From the NCBI RefSeq assembly GCF_001767255.1, contig NZ_CP017639.1, positions 2,262,720 through 2,326,719 on the forward strand: a stretch of DNA of 64,000 nucleotides, read 5' to 3'. A model generated the notes under the pieces. That model was given only the letters and a program-made list of their open reading frames with translations. It was not told the origin of the DNA and did no database searches. The stretch is from Corynebacterium sp. NML98-0116 (GTDB lineage Bacteria > Actinomycetota > Actinomycetes > Mycobacteriales > Mycobacteriaceae). The position numbers and the translations under genes were made by a program. Shown piece after piece: positions 41,568 to 48,717 of the stretch (position 1 is its first letter; each line of letters opens with the position of its first letter).

Positions 41568-41653
41568 TCTACTCGAAACGATTTCGAGTAGAGTGATATA
41601 CCCAGGTCAAAACATGTAAATCCGTTTCGAGCATGTTTCGAGTAGGTTTCGAG
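41563..41653. repeat. TTTCGAG operator-like array before hsdR
   Basis: A palindrome with 16-bp arms (41563-41578 and 41582-41597) covers the start of the AlbA_2 regulator gene. Three GTTTCGAG half-sites follow at 41624-41631, 41635-41642 and 41646-41653. It is related to 31189-31265 in both sequence and layout. Confidence 0.8.
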
Positions 41654-41717
41654 CCACAACGCAACGGTATAGAATAACGCGCAGGCGAACGAGCGCACCG
41701 GGAAGAAAGGCGATCAG

Positions 41718-44700
41718 GTGAGCATCACTCCACGTCCGTCCAACTTTGGCTTCGTTGGGCAAGCATGGCCCCAGCTCATTATTGAGTGTCGCAATGCGGA
41801 GGATGCCGCGCTGACCAACCCGCGCGCGTCGATGTTCCAATCCCGGTTCGTGTTAGAGCAGGTCATTGGGCATATCGCGGCGCTGAATGGGCTGGAGAAA
41901 CAGTCCAACATCTTCGATACACTGACCAACCCGGACTTCTCGCGCCTGCTGTCGGAGACGATCCGTTCCAAGATGCACATCCTGCGCAAGGCCGGCAACA
42001 CCGCGGTGCACAGCGAAGCGCACATCACCAGCGATGAGGCGCTGCAGGCGCTGAAGCACCTGTATGACGTGATGGTGTTCGCAACTACGCACTTCTCGGG
42101 GAAGACGATTCGGGGGATTGCGCCGTTTGACGTCGAGATCTTGAAGCAGGCACCGCGGCAGGCGGCGTTGAACCAGCGGCAGATGATGGCGCTGGCGGCG
42201 AAGGAGAAGTCCGCGAGGGAGCAGGCTGACCTGTACAAACTGCAGCTGGATGAGGCGCAGCAGCGGGAGCTGGAAAAGGCTGCGGGGTATGAGGAGGAGA
42301 TTGCGAAGCTGCGGGAGCAGATCCGCAAGCAGCAGGAGAAGCTAACGCCGCCGGCGCCGCAGTTGGCGGTGGATGAGGCGCAGACGCGCCGTGACATCAT
42401 CACGCCGATGCTGGAGGAGGCCGGCTTTGTCCGCGGCCGCACGCTCATCGAGGAGTACCCGGTGGCGGGCATGAAGGTGGACTATGTGCTGCTGGATACA
42501 CAGGGTGTGCCGATCGCCGTTGTGGAGGCGAAGAAGGCCAGCCGCAGCATTAACGACGGCCGCCAGCAGGCCGCGATCTACGCCGACGCCATCGGCAACG
42601 CGACGGGACGTGTGCCGCTGATCTTCTACACCACCGGGTACGAGGTGCGCTTTTGGGACAGGGACGCCGACCTGCCGGGCGGTGTCGGCTACGAAACCCG
42701 CACTATTGAGTCCTACCCAACAGTGCGCGCGATGGAGGCGCTCATCGCCCGGCGCGACAAGCGCCAACCGCTCAGCGCACACAGCGCCACCATCACCGAG
42801 ATCGCCGGTAGGCCCTATCAGCTGGAGATGATCCAGTCCGTGGCGGAGGCGTTCGGCAAGGGCAAGCGCCGCGCGCTGTTGGTCATGGCGACGGGGACGG
42901 GCAAGACGCGCGTCTCCATCGCTACCGTGTCCATGCTGTTGGAGGCCGGCTGGATCCGCAACGTGCTCTTCCTCGCCGACCGAAAAGCGCTGGTCACGCA
43001 GGCGCACGCGGCGTTCAATGAGCACCTCGCCGAGGCCGTGCCCGTCAACCTGACCACCAATCCCGCCGGCGAGGGCCAGGTGTACGTGAACACGTACCAG
43101 ACGATGATCGGCATGATCGGCGAAGGCCAGCGCTTCAACTCCTTCGACTTCGACCTCATCATCGTCGACGAGGCCCACCGGTCCATCTACCAGCGTTATC
43201 GGCGCATCTTCGACTACCTGGACGCCCTCGTCGTCGGGCTGACCGCCACCCCGCGCAGCAACCTCTCCCACGACACCTACACCTTCTTCGGCTGCGAGCC
43301 CGACACCCCGACCGGCTACTACAGCCTGAGCCGCGCCATCGAGGAGGGCAACCTTGTGCCCTACGAGGTGTTCTCCGGCAGCACCACCTTCATGCGCCGC
43401 GGCATCTCCTACGGCGAACTCACCCCCGAGCAGCAGCTGGAGTGGGAAAACGCCGAATGGGGTGTCGACGAACACGGCGACCCACTTTCCGCACCCCAGG
43501 AAGTCAACGCCGCCGAGATCAACGCGAAGCTGCTCAACCGGGACACGATCCGGAAGGTGTTGCGCCAAGTCATCGACAAGGGGTTGAAGGTCGACGGTGC
43601 GGACCGGCTGGGCAAGACCATCATCTTCGCCCGCAACCAGGCCCACGCCGACCTCATCGCCGACGAATACCGGGCCATCTTCCCCACCACCGCCACCCGC
43701 GCCGAGGTGATCACCCACGGCGTGTACAACGCGGAAGCACTCATCGCCGAGTTCAAACAGCCCGACTCCGGCCTGGACATCGCCATCAGCGTGGACATGC
43801 TCGACACAGGTATCGACGTCCCCGAGGTCGTCAACCTCGTCTTCTTCAAACCCGTCTACTCCCCCACCAAGTTCTGGCAGATGGTCGGCCGCGGGACCCG
43901 CCTGCGCCCCAACCTGTTCGGCCCCGGCGTCGACAAGACCTGCTTCTACATCTTCGATTACTGCGACAACGTGCGCCAATTCAGCGGCACCACCAACACC
44001 ACGGAAGGCTCGCACCAGATCTCGCTGTCGCAGCGCAGCTTCACCACCCGCGCGCGCCTACTGCTGACGGCCACGGATGAAGTGCGAGGGGACGTCGCAA
44101 AGCATCTTTCGGACGCCGTGCGCAGCGTGCCCCACCGCAGCATCCTCGTGCCTACCGAAGCACGCGCCTACCTCGAACGATTTAGCGACGCCACCCCCTG
44201 GCTCACCGCCGACGCCGACACCCACCAACAAGCCGTCACCGCACTCGCGCCACTACCCTTCGCCGCAACCGGCGACAAAGAACAAGCCCGGCGCTTCGAC
44301 TACCTCATGTACCAGCTCGAACTCGGACTGTTCGAAGAGCGCGGCGACTGGGACGTGCTCGCAGAGAAAGTCGTCGGCATCGCCGAGGCGCTGCTGCAGA
44401 AAACCAACATCCCCACCGTTGCCAACAACGCGGCGCTCCTCGAAGCGCTCGCCGGCCCGCAATGGTGGGACGGCGTGACCTACAGCGACCTCGAACTGGT
44501 CCGCAAAACCGTGCGCGGGCTGACCGTCTTCCTCGACAAAGCGCAGCGCGTCGTAGTGATCACCGACTTCGAAGACGAACTCGGCGAACTCGAACACAGC
44601 ACGCTCCAGGCTACCGGCGGCACCCAGCGCGAAAGCTCCGTCGTCGAAGAAGAACTCCGCCGCGCACTCGAAGGCAACACCACCAGCCTGGCGCTGCGCA

Positions 44701-45104
44701 AACTCCGCAACGCGCAACAACTCAGCACGCATGACCTCGACGAACTACGCCAGCTGCTGCTCAACGCCCACGTCGACGGCGCCGCCGAACTCGCCGACAC
44801 CCACCAGGCCAAACTCGGCCTCTTCCTGCGCGAAGTCGTCGGGATGGACGCAGCCGCCGTCGAAGCGCACTTCGAGGAACTGCTGCACTCCACCGACCTC
44901 AACTCCGTGCAGCGCACGTTCCTCAACACCGTCGTCAGCGAGGTGATCCGCAACGGCGTCGTCGAAGCCCACGAGCTCACCCAACCGCCTTTCGACGAAA
45001 ACGGCTCCATCATGGACATCTTCCACGAGAACGTCGGCGTAGTCCTGCAACTTCGCGACAGCCTCGAGCAGCTCAACAACACCGCCATGCCGACCGCCGG
45101 GTAG
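41718..45104 (+). CDS. hsdR: Type I restriction-modification system, restriction subunit HsdR
   Basis: A 1128-residue ATP-dependent translocase-nuclease. An N-terminal DUF4145-like helical domain (about 1-130) and coiled coil (about 140-205; rich in E, K and Q) precede the nuclease domain with DYVLLDTQG and VVEAKKA (Asp and ExK, about 255-272). The helicase motor has ATGTGKTRVSIA (about 391), DEAHRSIY (about 484) and later motifs including VDMLDTGIDVPEVV and QMVGRGTRLRP. GTG 41718 lies behind GAAAGG. hsdM and hsdS are 10.5 kb upstream in the same orientation. The arrays on both sides of the gap suggest that hsdR was once the gene directly after hsdS, or that it is now regulated separately. 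Confidence 0.95.
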   Translation: MSITPRPSNFGFVGQAWPQLIIECRNAEDAALTNPRASMFQSRFVLEQVIGHIAALNGLEKQSNIFDTLTNPDFSRLLSETIRSKMHILRKAGNTAVHSEAHITSDEALQALKHLYDVMVFATTHFSGKTIRGIAPFDVEILKQAPRQAALNQRQMMALAAKEKSAREQADLYKLQLDEAQQRELEKAAGYEEEIAKLREQIRKQQEKLTPPAPQLAVDEAQTRRDIITPMLEEAGFVRGRTLIEEYPVAGMKVDYVLLDTQGVPIAVVEAKKASRSINDGRQQAAIYADAIGNATGRVPLIFYTTGYEVRFWDRDADLPGGVGYETRTIESYPTVRAMEALIARRDKRQPLSAHSATITEIAGRPYQLEMIQSVAEAFGKGKRRALLVMATGTGKTRVSIATVSMLLEAGWIRNVLFLADRKALVTQAHAAFNEHLAEAVPVNLTTNPAGEGQVYVNTYQTMIGMIGEGQRFNSFDFDLIIVDEAHRSIYQRYRRIFDYLDALVVGLTATPRSNLSHDTYTFFGCEPDTPTGYYSLSRAIEEGNLVPYEVFSGSTTFMRRGISYGELTPEQQLEWENAEWGVDEHGDPLSAPQEVNAAEINAKLLNRDTIRKVLRQVIDKGLKVDGADRLGKTIIFARNQAHADLIADEYRAIFPTTATRAEVITHGVYNAEALIAEFKQPDSGLDIAISVDMLDTGIDVPEVVNLVFFKPVYSPTKFWQMVGRGTRLRPNLFGPGVDKTCFYIFDYCDNVRQFSGTTNTTEGSHQISLSQRSFTTRARLLLTATDEVRGDVAKHLSDAVRSVPHRSILVPTEARAYLERFSDATPWLTADADTHQQAVTALAPLPFAATGDKEQARRFDYLMYQLELGLFEERGDWDVLAEKVVGIAEALLQKTNIPTVANNAALLEALAGPQWWDGVTYSDLELVRKTVRGLTVFLDKAQRVVVITDFEDELGELEHSTLQATGGTQRESSVVEEELRRALEGNTTSLALRKLRNAQQLSTHDLDELRQLLLNAHVDGAAELADTHQAKLGLFLREVVGMDAAAVEAHFEELLHSTDLNSVQRTFLNTVVSEVIRNGVVEAHELTQPPFDENGSIMDIFHENVGVVLQLRDSLEQLNNTAMPTAG

Positions 45105-45123
45105 CTTCGATAAAATCGCGACC

Positions 45124-46577
45124 ATGAGCACATGGTCACAAGTTTTGAGCATTGGAGCGACGGCACTGCTGATCGGCGGAGGCGTCGGCGCGGGCACCTA
45201 CGCAGCCATCGACGAGCCGGACCCGGCGCAGTACGCCATCGCCACCACCGCCGAGGCGCCACACCTCCAGCTGACCAACCCCGACGGCCTACTCACCCAG
45301 CTGACCAGGCGCAACTCGAGCAGAACCTCCAGCGCATCGACCACCCAGAAGTCGTGCGCACCATCCACATCCTCGCGTTCAACAACGCCGAAAACACGCG
45401 CGACAACATCAACGACACCATCGAGGAATACTTCCGCGCCCACTACCCCGACGACATCCTGGACAAACACGGCTTCCGCGACGGCACCCTCGTCCTCGCC
45501 GTGGACATGGCGCACCGCCACCACTCCATCTTCGCCGCCGACGACGTCGCCGACGTCCTCGACCTCCACAGCGAATCATCGCGCGTCTCCTCAGTTATCG
45601 ACGCCATGGTCCCCGGACTACAAAGCAACAACGTCCCCGCCGCCCTGTTCGCCGGCGCGAGCCTGGCCATGGACACCGCCGGCCTGCAGCAGGAGCGTTA
45701 CGAGTCCGCAGTCGACGACCGGATTGGGGGCGGCATCGGCGCCGGTGTGGGATCCGGCGTGTTGGCAGGCGTTGTTGGCGGCACAGGCGTCGCGCTGCGC
45801 AACCGGCGCCGCCGATTGATCGAGCAGGCGCGGGCGGACTACTCGCTCGTGACCAAGGAATACGCCGACCTCGCCGGGCGCCTCGACGGCATCGACGTCC
45901 GCGCCAACTCCTTGACCAGCGCGTTTGCCGATGCGGAGCTGCGTCGTCAATGGGGCGACGTCCGCGACCGCTTCCTCAAACTCCACGACACCGTCTCCGG
46001 CGCAGGCGGCATCAGCAGCATCCCCATCTCCGACGACGCCGCTGCCTACCGCGCCCGCAAACAACTCGCCGACGCCGCCGAAACCCTCACCCACACCAGC
46101 CACGCCGAAGACAACATCAACCGCCTCTTCAACATCGAACAAGGCGACGCCACCGCCCGCCGCACCGACCTCGCGCGCCTCAGCAGGGACATCACCAAAG
46201 CCCGCACCTCAATTAACGACGCCACCCTCCGCCAAGAACTCGTCTCCTTGGAGGAGCGCGTCCGGCAGCTGGATGCGGACCCTGCCAGCCCCACCTTCCT
46301 CGACGACTACCTCCGCCTCCTCTCCGACTACCGAATCGTCCTCGACGCCGTCAAAGACAAAGAGTTCAGCGACGTCAAAGACCGTCACAAACTCACCACC
46401 CCAGCCATCTACGACAAGGACTACTGGTACCCCACCTACATCCCATTCGTTGCGATGCAATCCTGGCACAACACCAACGTCGCCGCCGCGAACTCGGCTG
46501 CTTCTTCCTCCTCTTCGGGTGTGAACACGACGTTCAGCTCCGGGTTCACGGCCGCTGGCGGGTCGGGGAGTTTCTAA
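45124..46577 (+). pseudogene. TPM-like/DUF5129 membrane protein gene with a frameshift
   Basis: From ATG 45124 the frame encodes MSTWSQVLSIGATALLIGGG, a membrane anchor, then AEAPHLQLTNPDGLLTQLT. At about 45304-45306 the coding frame shifts, and the rest (AQLEQNLQRIDHPEVVRTIH to the C-terminus) continues in the third frame to 46577. One added C in the run ACC would restore LTQAQLEQ, so one base appears lost. The restored product (about 484 residues) has a TPM-type domain (about 40-185), a membrane helix (GGGIGAGVGSGVLAGVVGG), a long helical region and an S/G-rich tail. A -10-like TAAAAT is 7 bases before the ATG. It is either a pseudogene or a sequencing error. Confidence 0.8.
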
Positions 46578-46587
46578 GAGTTGGTCC

Positions 46588-46664
46588 TGCACCAAATTCC
46601 CTCATACGCCCTAGCCGACCTGGGCTTTTGCAGATTGGGCTGCTGAAAAGCGGGAATGTGGTGC
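46588..46664. repeat. Palindromic element A copy
   Basis: About 77 bp with ends TGCACCAAATTCC and GGGAATGTGGTGCA. It begins 10 bases after the frameshifted gene's stop codon. The following stretch, 46665-46911, has no recognised gene except an in-frame extension of the next one. Confidence 0.7.
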
Positions 46665-46911
46665 AGGCCCCGGCTATAAAAACATCAGAACGCAGATTGA
46701 TGCTAAATTGGCGTTGCAGACCTCCACCGCACATGCGGAATTTGGGGGTCTAGCCGTTTTCCAGGGCTATTGGCCGTATCTTCGGGGAGTTCCACCCCAG
46801 TCTCACCTCTCAACCGGTCCGGGACAGATCTTGAAATCTTGTAAATGTGAGGACTGTGGAATCCATCTGAGCAGGAGGAATCTGAGTGATAGCCTTATTC
46901 TCGTGCGAAAA

Positions 46912-47448
46912 ATGAACATTAATTTCAGGGCCGAATGGAATAACGCGCAAGTCATTGCCGCTCTGCTCGTTGCTTTCGTGTTATTCCTTGCCATGGTGCA
47001 CTGGGGGTTGGTGCTCTTCTGGGAAAAGCCCTGGCAGGAATCGCTTGCGACGATATTTTCATATCGAGGAGCGATACCTGCTGCCGCAGCCGCCGTACTT
47101 ACGCTAGGTATCGCCACCAAGTCACTGTCGCAGAAATCAAATGCTAATGACCGCTCTGCGTACTACGAACGTGTTCAGTGGGCAATCGATATGACACTTG
47201 CAGAAAATCCCGCTCAGCAGAATGCAGGTTGGCATTTTTTGACCCCAATGCTGGAGTCAGGGTTGAAGTCTTCAGAAGATATCGGGTTTACTCGGGCTAT
47301 TCTTGAATACGACAATAAATTTAACCCGAAGAATTCAACCTTTTCGCCGGGTACTACTTCGAAGAACTGGGTTTCAGACCTAGAGATTTTGTTACTATTA
47401 TCCGTACTAGGTCATAACAGGGATAGGAAGGAGTCTGCTGATGACTAA
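46912..47448 (+). CDS. Two-helix membrane protein of unknown function
   Basis: A 178-residue protein. Two hydrophobic helices (about 13-36, AALLVAFVLFLAMVHWGLVLF; and about 50-68, GAIPAAAAAVLTLGIATKSL) precede a soluble domain (about 75-178; RSAYYERVQWAIDMTLAENP). The family is not recognised. The best match to a start is ATG 46912, but the ribosome-binding site AGGAGG (46873-46878) lies too far upstream; GTG 46903 or a CTG at 46882 would fit it better. The stop codon overlaps the start of a 60-residue gene, so the two are co-translated. Low GC compared with its surroundings and its location at the edge of the restriction island suggest an acquired cargo gene. Confidence 0.65.
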   Translation: MNINFRAEWNNAQVIAALLVAFVLFLAMVHWGLVLFWEKPWQESLATIFSYRGAIPAAAAAVLTLGIATKSLSQKSNANDRSAYYERVQWAIDMTLAENPAQQNAGWHFLTPMLESGLKSSEDIGFTRAILEYDNKFNPKNSTFSPGTTSKNWVSDLEILLLLSVLGHNRDRKESADD

Positions 47449-47623
47449 TCAGGCAATGGCAGAGCGGAAGTATCCACTGACCGAGTCCCATAAACGAATG
47501 ATCGAGCAGTTGCCAATGACACAGGCGAAAGCTAGCCGTGATTTGCAAGAGTATGCCAAGAAACTCGAAGCACGTCAGAACCGGCCCTTATGGCAGCGGA
47601 TTCTAGGCATTTATCCGATATAG
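47441..47623 (+). CDS. Small basic protein of unknown function
   Basis: A 60-residue, charged, helical protein (MTNQAMAERKYPLTESHKRM; ASRDLQEYAKKLEARQNRPLW) without a membrane segment. ATG 47441 is preceded by GGAAGGAG and overlaps the end of the membrane-protein gene by eight bases, so it is a real coupled gene. The pairing of a two-helix membrane protein with a small soluble partner recalls effector/immunity or toxin/antitoxin pairs, but I see no family evidence. Confidence 0.65.
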   Translation: MTNQAMAERKYPLTESHKRMIEQLPMTQAKASRDLQEYAKKLEARQNRPLWQRILGIYPI

Positions 47624-47874
47624 ATGGTGTTGCCCGGAGGGCTCCACACATAGGTTAAAAGACCGAGTGTGATCCATGCGACCATCAAACACAGCCACAA
47701 GCAGCGGTTCTAAAACGTTTCACGGGGCTTCTCCTAGTATGAGTAGTGTTTCCTTGCAGGATAAATGCAAATATTTTTGCACACAATTGTTTGCTCTGCC
47801 CGAACACATTCACTCCAGCTGGCTGACTAGCCGTCACCGATCTAGGCTTTTACAACTTGGCCAACTCAAAGCGA

Positions 47875-48086
47875 GGGAATGTGGTGCAGGCACCTCTTCC
47901 CTGCGCACCAAATTCCTGGTTTTCGCGGGGCGCTCGGCGTTTTCCCAGGTCGCGATTCGGCAAGATGGGAATGTGGTGCGCGTCCCGGGCACTTGAGTGC
48001 CAAAGGACGCAATTCCGAAAAGTAGCACCGACATAGTGCCTGGTCAGCAATGGGCTGGATGTTTAGGGGTGCGTCCTTTGGCACTC
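47875..48086. repeat. Palindromic elements A (half and full copy) and B
   Basis: A lone right end GGGAATGTGGTGCA (47875-47888) is followed by a full element A (47903-47981, ends GCGCACCAAATTCC and GGGAATGTGGTGCGC) and element B (47995-48086) with perfect 17-bp ends GAGTGCCAAAGGACGCA and its inverse. They fill most of the gap 47624-48154 in which no gene is seen. Confidence 0.8.
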
Positions 48087-48113
48087 ACGGCACTCGAGAC
48101 CTAAGAACGCCAA

Positions 48114-48138
48114 AGGCCCCACCAAAAAGGCGGGGCCT
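48114..48138 (-). terminator. Terminator of ppiA
   Basis: AGGCCCCACC pairs with GGCGGGGCCT around AAAAA (one G-T pair). It lies 17 bases beyond the ppiA stop codon on the minus strand. Confidence 0.65.
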
Positions 48139-48154
48139 AAGACAAAAAATAAAG

Positions 48155-48676
48155 CTACTCCACGGTGACGGAGTTGATCACAACGTCCTCGACGGGGCGG
48201 TCCATGCGGCCGGTCGGGACGTTGGCAAGCTCGTCGACGACCTTGCGGGAAGCCTCATCGGTGACCTCGCCGAAGATGGTGTGGCGGTTGTTCAGCCACG
48301 GCGTCTCGGCGACGGTGATGAAGAACTGGGAACCGTTGGTGCCTGGGCCGGCGTTTGCCATGGCCAGCAGGTATGGGCGGTCAAACTGGAGTTCTGGGTG
48401 GAACTCGTCGGCGAACTGGAAGCCTGGGCCGCCGGTGCCGGTGCCGGTTGGGTCGCCGCCCTGGATCATGAAGTCGGGGATGATGCGGTGGAAGATGGCG
48501 CCGTCGTAGAAGGGGCCTTCGGTGGTGCCGGAGGCGTTCTTGGTGGAGTAGTCGAGGGTGCCCTTCGCCAGGCCGGTGATGGTGTCAACGGTGTGTGGGG
48601 CGTGGTTGCCAAACAGGTCGACTTTGATGTCGCCGTGGTTGGTATGGAACGTCATTGTCTGCGTCTTTTGAGTCAT
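48155..48676 (-). CDS. ppiA: Peptidyl-prolyl cis-trans isomerase, cyclophilin type
   Basis: A 173-residue cytoplasmic cyclophilin that speeds proline isomerisation during folding. The active-site motifs FHRIIPDFMIQGGDPTGTG, GSQFFITVAETPWLNNRHTIFGEV are complete (quoted in parts). The start ATG 48676 follows a GTGTAC-AGC-GTACAC palindrome (48678-48692) that may be an operator or part of the promoter. Its conserved neighbour in C. glutamicum is the rhomboid gene; the accessory island separates them here. Confidence 0.95.
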   Translation of the reverse strand: MTQKTQTMTFHTNHGDIKVDLFGNHAPHTVDTITGLAKGTLDYSTKNASGTTEGPFYDGAIFHRIIPDFMIQGGDPTGTGTGGPGFQFADEFHPELQFDRPYLLAMANAGPGTNGSQFFITVAETPWLNNRHTIFGEVTDEASRKVVDELANVPTGRMDRPVEDVVINSVTVE

Positions 48677-48717
48677 GGTGTACAGCGTACACGACCCTCC
48701 ACGCCCCTCGTCCGGTG

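Noticed and set aside
47676-47996. Possible 106-residue gene
   Set aside because: It runs through palindromic elements A, has no ribosome-binding site and no recognisable domain.
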